Positions 9,657 through 18,552 of a DNA stretch of 64,000 bases are shown in pieces (positions within the stretch are counted from its first letter, which is position 1; every line of letters starts with the position of its first letter). Made by a program: the position numbers and the translations under genes. Origin of the DNA: Anaerolineae bacterium (GTDB lineage Bacteria > Chloroflexota > Anaerolineae > Aggregatilineales > Phototrophicaceae); NCBI GenBank assembly GCA_022821805.1, contig JAJECX010000031.1:62001-126000 (forward strand). The letters are read 5' to 3'. A model generated the notes under the pieces. The model saw only the letters and a list, made by a program, of their open reading frames with translations, was not told where the DNA came from and ran no database searches.

Positions 9657-10098
9657 ACAGCCCTAGTTCCTCAGCTTCAGCAACCATCTGATCAAGAATC
9701 AGCTCTCGTTGACGGTCAATTTCCTCTTTGTATTGCACTACGTCTTCAATGCGTACGCGGCGATGCCTTCCTACTTTGTGATATGGAATATCACCGGCTT
9801 CAAGCAACTTGATAAGATAGGGACGAGAGACATTTAACATGTCTGCCGCCTCCATAGTGGTGAGTTCGGCATGCTGCGGAAAAACCATGACTCCATGCCC
9901 GGCTGCCATCGCCTCCAATATGCTGTTGAACATCGCCAGCGATCCGGCCGGCAAGACAATCGACTCCTGCCCGTCCGTGAAAGTGAGATGAACTGTTTGC
10001 GGCTTTTGCGCACGGACGAAAGGTATAATCTTGGAGGATGCCGTCCTTGCGAGGTTAACATCCGACTCACTTGGGGGCAGTACTCTCAGGGCTTCCAT
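9649..10098 (-). CDS. Antitoxin with excisionase-type helix-turn-helix (MerR/HTH_17-like)
   Basis: DNA-binding antitoxin (149 aa) of the adjacent PIN toxin. Around residues 85-125 lies the excisionase-family motif TTMEAADMLNVSRPYLIK followed by GDIPYHKVGRHRRVRIEDV, the winged-helix pattern of HTH_17 proteins. The N-terminal part (about 20-70) may be dimerising. It is the only recognisable sequence-specific DNA-binding protein in the window. An AAGGAG site (10105-10110) lies 6 bp before the ATG. Upstream, tandem 9-bp repeats overlap the predicted -35 box, which suggests autorepression by the toxin-antitoxin complex. Confidence 0.85.
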   Translation of the reverse strand: MEALRVLPPSESDVNLARTASSKIIPFVRAQKPQTVHLTFTDGQESIVLPAGSLAMFNSILEAMAAGHGVMVFPQHAELTTMEAADMLNVSRPYLIKLLEAGDIPYHKVGRHRRVRIEDVVQYKEEIDRQRELILDQMVAEAEELGLYD

Positions 10099-10124
10099 AA
10101 CACACTCCTTTATCTCTCAATTTC

Positions 10125-10152
10125 ATCTTACTATACAAACGCAACAAACGCA
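10125..10152 (-). promoter_or_regulatory. Predicted promoter of the PIN toxin-antitoxin operon
   Basis: On the minus strand, -35 TTGCGT (10152-10147) and -10 TAAGAT (10130-10125) are separated by 16 bp. The start codon follows about 27 bp after the -10 box. The -35 box lies within the tandem AAACGCAAC repeats, so repeat-bound protein would block RNA polymerase. Confidence 0.5.
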
Positions 10153-10172
10153 ATAAGTGAATTAAACGCAAC
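10137..10172. repeat. Four tandem 9-bp units (AAACGCAAC-type), probable antitoxin operator
   Basis: Units at 10137 (AAACGCAAC), 10146 (AAACGCAAT), 10155 (degenerate, AAGTGAATT) and 10164 (AAACGCAAC) follow each other without gaps. The spacing is just under one helical turn. They sit over the predicted promoter of the toxin-antitoxin genes. Operator function is inferred from position. Confidence 0.6.
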
Positions 10173-10182
10173 GAAGCGTCTG

Positions 10183-13100
10183 TCAGCCGACGCTCAAAAC
10201 CGTATCCCTCAAGATCTCAGCCAACACATCCACGAAGAGATCCACCTGCTCGCACCCAAAGCACATAGGCGGCTTCAGCTTGAGCACATTGTGCTGCGGT
10301 CCCTCAGTGCTGACGAGAATGCCGCGCTCCTTCATCCGCTCGACGATATAGCTTGCTTCCCAATCGGCCGGCTCAAGCGACACCGGATCGCGAACCAGCT
10401 CGATACCCAGAAACAGTCCGGCGCCGCGCGCCTGTCCGATGATAGGGTAAGATTCGGCTAAACCAGTTAAGCGCTGTATCCAGCAGGCGCCGATGTCGCG
10501 AGCCTTGCGCTGCAAGTTTTCGTCTTCGATGATCGACAGCACTTCCAAGCCAATTGCGCAAGAAACCGGATTGCCGCCGAAGGTATTGAAGTATTCCATA
10601 CCGTTATCGAAAGCGGCCGCGATTTCCGGCGTGGTGACAACCGCGCCCAGCGGATGGCCGTTGCCCATCGGCTTGCCCATAGTGACGATATCGGGAACAA
10701 CGCCGCTTAATTCGAATGACCAGAAATAGTCGCCGACGCGCCCGAAGCCGGTCTGCACTTCGTCGGCGATGCAAAGTCCGCCGGCCTCCCGCGCCATCTC
10801 GTACGCCCGCTTGAGATAGCCCGCGGGCAAGGGCATCTGGCCGCCGCAGCCCATGATCCCCTCGGCGATGAAGGCAGCCAGCTTCCTGTTTCCCGCTTGG
10901 ATTGCAGCGATCTTGTCGGCGACTGAGCGGGCGTAATACGCGCCGGCGCGCGTGTCAAAGCTGCGCTGCCGTCCGCGAAAGCCATCTGGCATCTCAACGA
11001 CTTCGACGTGAGCGGGCTTTCCCCGCCCACCCGGCCCGTCGAATTTGTAGGGACTGATGTCGATCAGCGCGCTGGTATGCCCATGATAAGCGTGGTCGAT
11101 GACGATGAAGTCCGTGCCGCCGTTGTACGCGGTCGCTAGACGCAGCGCCAGTTCGTTGGCTTCGCTGCCGCTATTGACGAAGAAGCAGACCGTTAGCGGC
11201 TCGGGCAGCGTCTCCGTCAGCGTCTCGGCGTATTCCACAATCGCATCGTGCAGGTAACGCGTATTGGTGTTGAGCAGCGCCATCTGATCATGCGCGGCGC
11301 GGACGACGCGCGGGTGGCTGTGCCCAACATGGGCGACATTATTGACGCAATCCAAATAGGCCTGCCCATCTTCATCGTACAGGTGATGCATGAAGCCGCG
11401 CATGATCTTCAGCGGCGCCTGATAAGAAAGACTTAGCGCCGGGTTCAGCGCCTCGCGCCGTCGTCTAATCAAATCGGAACGCGTGGTTTTTGCTGGCGGC
11501 TCTATCGAATAGGGCAGGCGCAAGATGGCATTGGGATCGGGCGAGAGCGATGTCCACAGATCGCGTTGCTTCGGCGCGCCGACGCCCGGGAAATTATCGT
11601 CGTTGTCGAGCAGATCGACGACGATCTGAAAATGCAGGTGCGGCGTCCAATTGCCGTTGCGCGGATAGTCGCCGATGCGCGCCAGCAAATCGCCGGCTTC
11701 GACTCGCTGCCCGACGCGCCATTTCTCCAACACGCTCGGAGCCAGGTGCCCGTAGAGCGTGTAGAAACATAGGTCCGGCTTCGGCTCGTGCATCAGAATC
11801 AGTACAGGACCGTAATCTTGCTCGTCAGTGTAGTCGGCAAGGCTGTGGATCGCGCCCGCGAGCGGCGCGTAAATCGCCGTCTCCGGCGGCGCGAAGAGAT
11901 CTGCGCCGATGTGGACCGTGCGGCGCTGATGATGATCAATGCCGAACATGTCAGCCAGATAAATCGGACGAACCTCCTTGTAGAAACCGACGCCGATCGT
12001 GTTTTCTCCCAGGCGACGGCGCAGCGGCTCGGTATATGTGACCGGATCAGCCAGGTCGGTCACGCGCGCCAGGATTGCGCTGGTCATGCCGAAATCGACG
12101 GTCTTGCTGTTGTAAGCTGTCAGCGGCCTGCCGACGATCGGCTCAAGCGTTTGAGCGTCAAGCCAATCAATCACGGCAGCCGTCTGCGGGCAGGCGGGCA
12201 AACCACATGCGCTGCGGAAATGGTAGTGGGCGTAACGCGGATTGATTTCACGCAACAGCTCCAACAGTTCCCAGGCGCCGCTTTCGCTGACGCTCAAATG
12301 GCGATTGTCCGGCTCTCGCTTCTGCTGATGCCAGGAGATGCACACGCTCAGGCAGAGGCGCGCGGCGATCAGCGGGAAGAGCAGACCAAGTTCCGCTTCA
12401 CGCAGCGGGAAGGCGCCATGATAAGCGCGAACGACGGGCGTCGCTTTGTCCAGCGGACGATCGCGCCCCATCATGATGTAAGCCAGGGCGACGGCGAGAT
12501 CCGCCACCGTCGGACCGTAGACCATGTCGCCAAAGTCGATCATGCCGGCGACCTGTGGCCGATCCGGACCCTGCGCGCGAACGAGGATATTGCTGTCGTT
12601 GGGATCGTTGTAGGTATGGCTGTGGCGCAGCTGCGGCAGGGTAGATGCGACCTCGTCCTCGTACAGGCGCAGAAAGGTTTCCAGAAGCGACTTCTTGGCT
12701 TGCGGCAGATCGCCTCCGTAGCGCGCGACCTGGCTGAGATTGCGAATGCTCCAGCGATAGTTCAGCCGTTTTTCGCCGTGGCTGAAGCCTTGCATCGCGG
12801 CGCTGAACTCGCCTAACCGCCTCCCGATGTCAGCGAGCAGCGCCTCCGAATGCGGGCGGAAGTCGCATAATGGGGCACCCTCGATATAGCGCAGCAGGCG
12901 GACGCGGTAGCCCGCGCCATCGTTGGCGCGGATGCGGATTGTGTCTTCGCCGCTCGCCGCCGGAATGACTTGCGGGAAGATGTCCATTGTTTCTCGCAGG
13001 TGTTTCAGCGTCTTGTTCTGCAGGTCAAGCGCGGAGTCGGAAACGCTGCGGTGGGCGATCTTGAGCACGTATCTCTCGCCGCTTGCGCTTTGCAGGCGAT

Positions 13101-13269
13101 AGTTGCGGTCGAGCTCGGATGGCAGCGCGCGGATGGCGGTCGGTTCGATGCCATAACGCGTCTCGGCGATAGAATTCGCCGCCTCCGGCGAGATTGGCGG
13201 GCGGATGTTCTCTTCCATCGAGATCATGTGGCGCTCTCTTCCGCTGCGCTGTGGCTTTGTCTTCATCAT
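10183..13269 (-). CDS. Trifunctional fusion: APH-like kinase, M23 peptidase-like domain, class III aminotransferase/phospholyase
   Basis: 1028 aa with three domains. (1) Residues about 30-350 are an aminoglycoside-phosphotransferase-fold kinase with the Brenner-type loop [10 protein letters not shown] (catalytic Asp about 222) and MIDFGD for metal. (2) About 430-560 is an M23/LysM-peptidase-like beta domain with metal ligands in HIGAD (His453, Asp457) and HLHF (His544, His546). (3) About 590-1028 is a class III PLP aminotransferase with Lys in [10 protein letters not shown] (Lys866). Related vertebrate enzymes, hydroxylysine kinase and the PLP-dependent phospholyases of the AGXT2L group, work in sequence, so kinase then ammonia-phospholyase on a hydroxy-amine is the likely chemistry (inference). 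The longest ATG start lacks a clear ribosome-binding site; ATGs at 13227 and 13218 are alternatives. Confidence 0.9.
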   Translation of the reverse strand: MMKTKPQRSGRERHMISMEENIRPPISPEAANSIAETRYGIEPTAIRALPSELDRNYRLQSASGERYVLKIAHRSVSDSALDLQNKTLKHLRETMDIFPQVIPAASGEDTIRIRANDGAGYRVRLLRYIEGAPLCDFRPHSEALLADIGRRLGEFSAAMQGFSHGEKRLNYRWSIRNLSQVARYGGDLPQAKKSLLETFLRLYEDEVASTLPQLRHSHTYNDPNDSNILVRAQGPDRPQVAGMIDFGDMVYGPTVADLAVALAYIMMGRDRPLDKATPVVRAYHGAFPLREAELGLLFPLIAARLCLSVCISWHQQKREPDNRHLSVSESGAWELLELLREINPRYAHYHFRSACGLPACPQTAAVIDWLDAQTLEPIVGRPLTAYNSKTVDFGMTSAILARVTDLADPVTYTEPLRRRLGENTIGVGFYKEVRPIYLADMFGIDHHQRRTVHIGADLFAPPETAIYAPLAGAIHSLADYTDEQDYGPVLILMHEPKPDLCFYTLYGHLAPSVLEKWRVGQRVEAGDLLARIGDYPRNGNWTPHLHFQIVVDLLDNDDNFPGVGAPKQRDLWTSLSPDPNAILRLPYSIEPPAKTTRSDLIRRRREALNPALSLSYQAPLKIMRGFMHHLYDEDGQAYLDCVNNVAHVGHSHPRVVRAAHDQMALLNTNTRYLHDAIVEYAETLTETLPEPLTVCFFVNSGSEANELALRLATAYNGGTDFIVIDHAYHGHTSALIDISPYKFDGPGGRGKPAHVEVVEMPDGFRGRQRSFDTRAGAYYARSVADKIAAIQAGNRKLAAFIAEGIMGCGGQMPLPAGYLKRAYEMAREAGGLCIADEVQTGFGRVGDYFWSFELSGVVPDIVTMGKPMGNGHPLGAVVTTPEIAAAFDNGMEYFNTFGGNPVSCAIGLEVLSIIEDENLQRKARDIGACWIQRLTGLAESYPIIGQARGAGLFLGIELVRDPVSLEPADWEASYIVERMKERGILVSTEGPQHNVLKLKPPMCFGCEQVDLFVDVLAEILRDTVLSVG

Positions 13270-13330
13270 AAGCGGCGGCGCGGGGTGGGGGAAGGGTTTG
13301 CGCTGACGGCGTTGCTGTCGAAAGCAATAC

Positions 13331-13363
13331 TTGACAACTTCCCGGAGGCATCCATGCTAAAAT
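13331..13363 (+). promoter_or_regulatory. Predicted promoter of the GT-C membrane protein gene
   Basis: TTGACA at 13331-13336 and an extended -10, TGCTAAAAT (TG at 13355, hexamer 13358-13363). The 21-bp spacing is long, so the extended -10 probably carries recognition. The spacer lies in the 130-bp divergent gap between the fusion gene and the membrane protein. Confidence 0.45.
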
Positions 13364-13399
13364 GCTGGCGGTCAAATGCCCGCGGCTGCGGGAGGAACT

Positions 13400-14677
13400 G
13401 TGCCCCGACTTGCGCTTCCGATGATCATACTGCTCGGCTTGGCGCTGCGCATCGCTTACACCAGCTCGGTGTATGGGCTCACCCTCGACCTGGACTATCC
13501 GGGCGACTATTGGGATTACCACATCGCCGCAAAACAAATACTGCGGGGCGATACCGCCTTCACCCATCGCATCTTTCTCGTGCGTCCGCCGCTTTATCCC
13601 CTGGTCGTCGCCGCGCTAGAAGTGAATCGGCCGCTGCTGCTCATGCTGAACCAGTTGTTGGCGATCACGATCATCCCCTTGACTTATCGCCTGGCGCGTC
13701 AACTTTGTCTGTCGTATCAACTCGCGCTGCTGACGGCGCTAATCGTCGCGTTTGATCCCACCAGCATCAAGTACTCGGGCATCCTGCTGGCGGAGCCGCT
13801 GGCTAATCTGCTGCTGGCTTTGGCATTCGTCGCGCTGCTGGCGCTGAAGCGGGCTCAAATCCGGTCGATGATCCTATTTTGGGGCTTGATTGCCGGCGGC
13901 CTGATCGCGCTTTCCGCCTGGACGCGGCCCGCGGCCTATCTGCTCTGGATTCCGATGGCGGCTTGGATTCTCGGCACCCGCCGCGGCAAAGGTCTCCGCG
14001 GATTGGCTGCTTTGGCGCTTGCGCTGCCGGGCCTGTTTGGCATGGGTCTTTGGCAAAGCCACAATACGGCTGTCTTCAACAACGGCAGTTTCACCAGCAT
14101 TGGCGCCTTCAACCTGCTCTATTACCGCGCTGCCGCCACGCTGCACCTGGCGCAGGGTCGGCAAGATATCGACGCGATCAAAATCAGCCTGGCGCGCCGC
14201 GTTGAAGAGCGGCTCGGCAACAGCGCCGACGATTTCGCCGAGGAATGGAGAGTCAGACATCGGGCGCCCGCCGCGCCGGGCGAGGCTGCCATGCGCGATG
14301 TTGCGCTCGATGTGATCACAGATCACCCGACTGAATTCGCGCTGGCGGCGCTCCTCGGCGCTCATCAGTCGCTGATTGAAGTATGGGGCGCGCTATCAAT
14401 TCCGGGCGCGGTCTGGAATATCGCGTTGTTGATTGCAGCTGCGTTTGGACTCTGGTCGCTTTTCTGTCAACGCCGTTGGGTGGAGGCGATGTTTCTGGTT
14501 CTGCCCTGCCTGTATTTCCTTAGCGGCACGGCACTCGTCTGCACCACCTGCATGGACACCCGCGCCCGCGTGATGATCACGCCTTTGCTGGCTGTGATGG
14601 CCGCCTATGGCATCATGCATCTGCTCAACCGGCGAAGAGCGGCGTCGGCGTCCCCTTCACCCCCGGTTGATAGCTGA
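13400..14677 (+). CDS. GT-C fold (GT39/ArnT-like) polytopic membrane glycosyltransferase
   Basis: 425-aa integral membrane protein with about ten hydrophobic helices. After the first helix there is a loop with LDLDYPGDYWDYHIAAKQIL, placing acidic residues where GT-C enzymes bind metal and lipid-linked sugar. RPPLYPL and the following helices fit the dolichyl/undecaprenyl-phosphate-sugar transferase family. I chose GTG at 13400 because GGAGG (13391-13395) precedes it; an in-frame ATG at 13376 would leave almost no leader after the predicted promoter. The 3' end overlaps the convergent SMP-30 gene by 53 bp. Donor and acceptor are unknown, probably cell-surface glycan or glycoprotein. Confidence 0.75.
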   Translation: MPRLALPMIILLGLALRIAYTSSVYGLTLDLDYPGDYWDYHIAAKQILRGDTAFTHRIFLVRPPLYPLVVAALEVNRPLLLMLNQLLAITIIPLTYRLARQLCLSYQLALLTALIVAFDPTSIKYSGILLAEPLANLLLALAFVALLALKRAQIRSMILFWGLIAGGLIALSAWTRPAAYLLWIPMAAWILGTRRGKGLRGLAALALALPGLFGMGLWQSHNTAVFNNGSFTSIGAFNLLYYRAAATLHLAQGRQDIDAIKISLARRVEERLGNSADDFAEEWRVRHRAPAAPGEAAMRDVALDVITDHPTEFALAALLGAHQSLIEVWGALSIPGAVWNIALLIAAAFGLWSLFCQRRWVEAMFLVLPCLYFLSGTALVCTTCMDTRARVMITPLLAVMAAYGIMHLLNRRRAASASPSPPVDS

Positions 14678-15497
14678 ACAGGCTGCCCGCCAGCGGATAT
14701 TGCGCCAGGTCTTCGTCCGACATGAAGGTGCTCGCCGATGTAATGTAAAGCGTCTCCAGTTCGGCGCCGGCGAAGGCGCAGCTGGTGATATTGGGCGCCG
14801 GCAGCGGAACCACTTCCAGGATGTCGCCAGCGGGCGAATAGCGCGTCAGACGAGCGCCGCCAAAATGCGCGACCCAGATGCAATCTTCGCTATCGACGGT
14901 CATGCCATCGGGAACGCCTTCCTCATCGCACGTGAATTGAGTGAAGACACGCTTGTTGCTCAGCGAGCCATCAGCGCCGATATCCAGCGCGTAAATGGTC
15001 CGCTTGATGCTGTCGGTGTGATAGATGACAGTGTTGTCGAGGTTGAAAGTGGGACCGTTGCAGATGATGTAATCGGTATCGACCTGCTGGGCGCTCAGAT
15101 CAGCATCGAGGCGATAGAGCGAGCCGCTTTCGCCCGCTTGCTCGATATCCATTGTGCCCGCCCAATAACGCCCGCTGTTATCGACCTTGCCGTCGTTAAA
15201 CCGATTGCCAGGCATATCCGCTTCCGGCAAGACGATCGGCGCGGCCGACAGCACATCGAAATCAATATAGGCGAAGCCATCATAAATCGTGCCGATGAAA
15301 CCGCCGTCGCGCCGCGGATTCAGGCTGGTCACGGCGAAATCGAAGGTCCAGGTCGTCTTGGCGCCATCAGCCAGCGCATAGCGGTGGACCTTGTTGCTCA
15401 TAATATCGACCCAGTAAACCGCGTTCTCCGCTTCTACCCAGAGCGGTCCCTCGCCAAGAACCGCGCGGATTTCCCACACCAATTGCACATCGCTCAT
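14625..15497 (-). CDS. SMP-30/gluconolactonase/LRE family lactonase
   Basis: Six-bladed beta-propeller lactonase (290 aa), usual family length. Metal-site segments are visible: Glu16 in LGEGPLW, the asparagine in NRFNDGKVD, the asparagine in CNGPTFN, and the aspartate in PDGMTVD. It hydrolyses aldonolactones to aldonic acids after sugar oxidation. It is followed upstream in the same transcript by an enolase-superfamily acid-sugar dehydratase, so the two probably form consecutive steps (lactone to acid to 2-keto-3-deoxy acid). An AAGGA site precedes the ATG. Confidence 0.9.
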   Translation of the reverse strand: MSDVQLVWEIRAVLGEGPLWVEAENAVYWVDIMSNKVHRYALADGAKTTWTFDFAVTSLNPRRDGGFIGTIYDGFAYIDFDVLSAAPIVLPEADMPGNRFNDGKVDNSGRYWAGTMDIEQAGESGSLYRLDADLSAQQVDTDYIICNGPTFNLDNTVIYHTDSIKRTIYALDIGADGSLSNKRVFTQFTCDEEGVPDGMTVDSEDCIWVAHFGGARLTRYSPAGDILEVVPLPAPNITSCAFAGAELETLYITSASTFMSDEDLAQYPLAGSLFSYQPGVKGTPTPLFAG

Positions 15498-15527
15498 CGT
15501 CTTTTCCTTATCTCCTCAATGCGCATT

Positions 15528-16661
15528 TTACCAATTTGTGACCGAGCCGTCAGGTCGGCGCAAATGTTGCAGTTCGCTCATCTCAAAGGGGTATTTGGCG
15601 AGCGCTTCCAGATTGAAGTCGATGCCCAAGCCCGGTGCTGTTGGCGGCAGCAGGTAGCCATCCTCCCACTCCGGCTGATTGAGCACCAGGTCTGGCAGGC
15701 TTTCACCCGGGCGGCGCGGTAATTCTTGCACAGCGAAGTTGGGCACGGACAGGCAGAGATGCAAGAAAGCCGAGGTGGCGACTGGTCCGATCGGGTTGTG
15801 TACGGCGAGATCGATATAATGCGTCTCGCAGGCGGCGGCGATCTTCTTGGCTTCGGTAAGCCCGCCGCAGACGCAAAGGTCGACGCGAGCGTAGTCAATC
15901 AGCTCTTCTTCGACAACCTGGCGGAATTCCCATTTCGAATTGTATTGTTCGCCGGCAGCCAGCGGGACCGTTGTGCGGCTGCGCAAGTTGCGATACGACT
16001 GCGTATTCTCCACCCGCAGCGGATCTTCCACGAAATAGGGGCGATATGGCTCGAATTCCTGGCAGAGCCAGATCGCGTCGGCAGGATCGAGACGCGTATG
16101 CAGATCGATCGCCAGCTTGACCTCATCGCCCAGCGCCAGCCGCAGCGCTTCAATCTCCTTGATCGCGAGGCGGACGGCTTTCTGTGGCTCGAGGATTCCG
16201 CGCGGCTCGTGCCCCAGCCCCCAGCGGAGCGCCTTCCAGCCCTCGTCCAGCGCCCGTTGGCAGCAGTCGACCAGTTCTTCCACAGTTTCGCCACCGTTGT
16301 GATTGTAGGTGAGAACGCGATCACGCGCCCGCCCGCCGAGCAAATCGTAAACCGGTACGCCCAGCGCCTTGCCTTTGATATCCCAAAGGGCGATGTCGAT
16401 GGCGGCGATGGCGGCGGTCAAGATGCGCTGCGCCGGAAAGAATCCACCACGAAACAGCACTTGCCAAATATGCTCAGTGCGGAAAGGGTCCTGACCGATG
16501 AGCAATGGCTTGAAATGCTCGATCGCGCCCTGCACCGCCAACTCGCGCCCGGTGATGCCCGCTTCGCCGATTCCACTGATGCCTTCGTCAGTTTCGACGG
16601 CGACTAAGCAGAACGTCCGCCATTCTTTCGCCAGGTAGACTTTCACGTCTGTGATTTTCAT
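15528..16661 (-). CDS. Enolase-superfamily acid sugar dehydratase (galactonate dehydratase/mandelate racemase-like)
   Basis: Mg2+-dependent dehydratase (377 aa) converting an aldonic acid to a 2-keto-3-deoxy sugar acid. Metal ligands appear as Asp186 in IDLHTR, Glu212 in VEDPL and Glu238 in AAGEQY. His288 in AVHNPIGP is the probable catalytic base, as in D-galactonate dehydratases. An upstream in-frame extension exists, but the ATG at 16661 with AGGAG 8 bp before it, and conservation starting at MKITDVKVY, mark the start. It lies 30 bp from the lactonase gene. The exact sugar acid is not determined by these motifs. Confidence 0.9.
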   Translation of the reverse strand: MKITDVKVYLAKEWRTFCLVAVETDEGISGIGEAGITGRELAVQGAIEHFKPLLIGQDPFRTEHIWQVLFRGGFFPAQRILTAAIAAIDIALWDIKGKALGVPVYDLLGGRARDRVLTYNHNGGETVEELVDCCQRALDEGWKALRWGLGHEPRGILEPQKAVRLAIKEIEALRLALGDEVKLAIDLHTRLDPADAIWLCQEFEPYRPYFVEDPLRVENTQSYRNLRSRTTVPLAAGEQYNSKWEFRQVVEEELIDYARVDLCVCGGLTEAKKIAAACETHYIDLAVHNPIGPVATSAFLHLCLSVPNFAVQELPRRPGESLPDLVLNQPEWEDGYLLPPTAPGLGIDFNLEALAKYPFEMSELQHLRRPDGSVTNW

Positions 16662-16703
16662 CTTGAGCGCTCCTGGTTCATCGCTGAATCTTCTGATTGG
16701 ATT

Positions 16704-16730
16704 CGGGCGAGCCACCGTCCCGCCCCTACA
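16704..16730. repeat. Intergenic palindrome, family A (degenerate copy)
   Basis: GGGCGAGCC...CCGCCCCTACA; a poor copy of the window-wide GGGCGA-N-TCGCCCCTACA family. It lies in the spacer between the GH3 and dehydratase genes, head-to-head with the next copy. Confidence 0.6.
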
Positions 16731-16746
16731 GCCACGAGCGAAATAA

Positions 16747-16773
16747 TGTAGGGGCGACATATTAGGTCGCCCT
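16747..16773. repeat. Intergenic palindrome, family A
   Basis: TGTAGGGGCGAC...GGTCGCCC, orientation opposite to the preceding copy. It ends 9 bp before the GH3 stop codon region. Confidence 0.75.
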
Positions 16774-16781
16774 CCATCTAC

Positions 16782-18533
16782 CTAATATCGCAGCCCGAAT
16801 CCGTACGGATACAGCGGATCCGCCGAATCATGCGGCAGATCCGGCTTCTGCGCGCGGACAGCCGCCATTGATGACGGCAGCTCGAACGGCAGCGTTGCGC
16901 TCGGCTTGAAACGCCCGAAAATAACATCCAGCGCTGCCGCATCGCTCGCGCCAAAGTTGGCGACAAGCCCGGCGGCCGCGGCGGCCAGCTCCGGCATGAC
17001 CGCGGGGCGCTCCAGGTAGATGTCGATGATGGTTGGCGTTTGCGCCACAATCGCCTGAACACGGCGAATTTCCGCCTCATCGAATGCCAGGCTGCCGGCG
17101 TGGAAATGCTCTTCCAGGAAGTAATTGTCCCGCGGCTCAAAGGGCGTACTCAGGCGCAGGATGGCGAAATCGGACGCGCTCGGCTCATCAACCAAGTTAC
17201 CATATTGCGCTGCGACATCAGCGTCAATATTTTCAGTGTAGAGCTTGGGACGCCCGCGCAGGGGCAGCAGTCCCGTATTCTTCAGCAGCACGATGGACCG
17301 GCGCTGCGCCAGATCACCGGCGGCGCGGAAGGCGGGGCTGCCAGCAATGTGAGCCGCGGCTTCTTCATCAACATTTGGCTGCTCAAACAAACCAAGTCGG
17401 AATTTGTCGCGCAGCAGCCGGCGCGCACTGAGATCGAGGCGGTCTTCGCTTACGCGACCACTGCGCACCAGTTCGACGAGCGCTTCCGCGCAATCTTCGC
17501 CGCCAAATTGATCAACGCCCGCCTCCAATGACTTAATGATGCGCTCAGGCAGGTCCAGATCTTCGACGCCCCATGCTCGCGCCGGGAATGGCTTGCCCAT
17601 CACCTCCATATCGGTCAAGGCGCCCCAATCGGTGCAGACAACGCCATCAAAACCGTACTTGTCGCGCAGCAATCCGGTGATGATGCCCTTGTTGTAGGCG
17701 AAGCCGACCGGCTCGTACTGTGTGCCTACGGGCATGCTGTAATAGGGCATGATCATGGCGGCGCCGGCTTCAATCGCGGCTTCAAAGGGCAGCAGGTGGT
17801 AATCGAAATTATTCCCCGGGTAGATCTGCTCGCGTCCGTATTCAAAGTGCGAGTCTTCGCCGTCCTTCTGCGGTCCGCCGCCGGGGAAGTGTTTGGTCAT
17901 GCAAGCGATGCTCTCGCTACCGATTTCCGCGCCTTGGAAACCGCGGATGTAGGCGGCGGTCAATTTCGCCGCCAGCTCAGCGTCCTCGCCGAAGGCGCCG
18001 TTGACACGCGCCCAGCGCGGCTCCGTCGCCAGATCCGCCATCGGATGCAGGGCAACGCGAATGCCGAGCGCAAGGTATTCTTGGCGGGCGATATCGGCGA
18101 ATGCCTCCACCAGCGCCGCATCGCCAATCGCCGCCAAACCCGGCGGTTCGGGCCACTGCGAGAAAGCCGGCGTCGCGTTGAAAGCGCCCGGGTTGGTGGA
18201 AAAACTGTGCCGCGGATCGCTCGACAAGGTGGCCGGGATGCCCAGCCGGCACTCGCCAGCCAGCGCCTGCAGTTGATTGACCCAAGCCGCAGTCTGCCGC
18301 GCGCCGGCAGCGCCAGCCAGACCGAAATGATTGATATGCTTGTTCTTAAGCTCGCTTAGCGTAGCCCGGCCAAACGCGCTCATATTACTGTCGAATGCGC
18401 CATCCGGTGGAAGAAAAACCATCGGATGGAACATCAGGCCGGCTTTTTCTTCGATGGTCATTCGCGCAAGCAGATCTTCTGCGCGTTCCTCGACAGCGAG
18501 ATGTCGGTCCTGGTAGGGTTTCACTCGGGTCAT
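16782..18533 (-). CDS. Glycoside hydrolase family 3 protein
   Basis: Retaining beta-glycosidase (583 aa), probably cytoplasmic since no signal peptide is seen. The N-terminal TIM-barrel carries KHFPGGGPQ and the nucleophile motif VCTDWGAL (Asp302). The C-terminal alpha/beta sandwich follows (about 400-583), and the FnIII domain of larger GH3 enzymes is absent. KHFPGGGPQKDGEDSHFEYG places it near beta-glucosidase/xylosidase types rather than NagZ, whose His-Asp loop is not obvious. It lies in a minus-strand sugar catabolic group with the dehydratase and lactonase, and likely releases the monosaccharide they process. Confidence 0.9.
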   Translation of the reverse strand: MTRVKPYQDRHLAVEERAEDLLARMTIEEKAGLMFHPMVFLPPDGAFDSNMSAFGRATLSELKNKHINHFGLAGAAGARQTAAWVNQLQALAGECRLGIPATLSSDPRHSFSTNPGAFNATPAFSQWPEPPGLAAIGDAALVEAFADIARQEYLALGIRVALHPMADLATEPRWARVNGAFGEDAELAAKLTAAYIRGFQGAEIGSESIACMTKHFPGGGPQKDGEDSHFEYGREQIYPGNNFDYHLLPFEAAIEAGAAMIMPYYSMPVGTQYEPVGFAYNKGIITGLLRDKYGFDGVVCTDWGALTDMEVMGKPFPARAWGVEDLDLPERIIKSLEAGVDQFGGEDCAEALVELVRSGRVSEDRLDLSARRLLRDKFRLGLFEQPNVDEEAAAHIAGSPAFRAAGDLAQRRSIVLLKNTGLLPLRGRPKLYTENIDADVAAQYGNLVDEPSASDFAILRLSTPFEPRDNYFLEEHFHAGSLAFDEAEIRRVQAIVAQTPTIIDIYLERPAVMPELAAAAAGLVANFGASDAAALDVIFGRFKPSATLPFELPSSMAAVRAQKPDLPHDSADPLYPYGFGLRY

Positions 18534-18552
18534 CGGCTTCGCCTTCGGTCGG

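Noticed and set aside
10137-10172. Iterons as a replication or plasmid origin
   Set aside because: No Rep gene or AT-rich unwinding region nearby; the repeats sit on the toxin-antitoxin promoter.
15726-16607. Long plus-strand open frame opposite the acid sugar dehydratase
   Set aside because: Antisense to a gene with all catalytic residues; such long antisense frames are common in GC-rich DNA with this codon bias. The same applies to the long opposite-strand frames at 11788-12816, 14607-15722, 24945-26264, 32394-33251, 37318-38928, 41986-42867 and 49200-50126.
16662-16760. 33-residue N-terminal extension of the acid sugar dehydratase
   Set aside because: It translates repeat-bearing spacer, and ATG 16661 has AGGAG and matches the family start.
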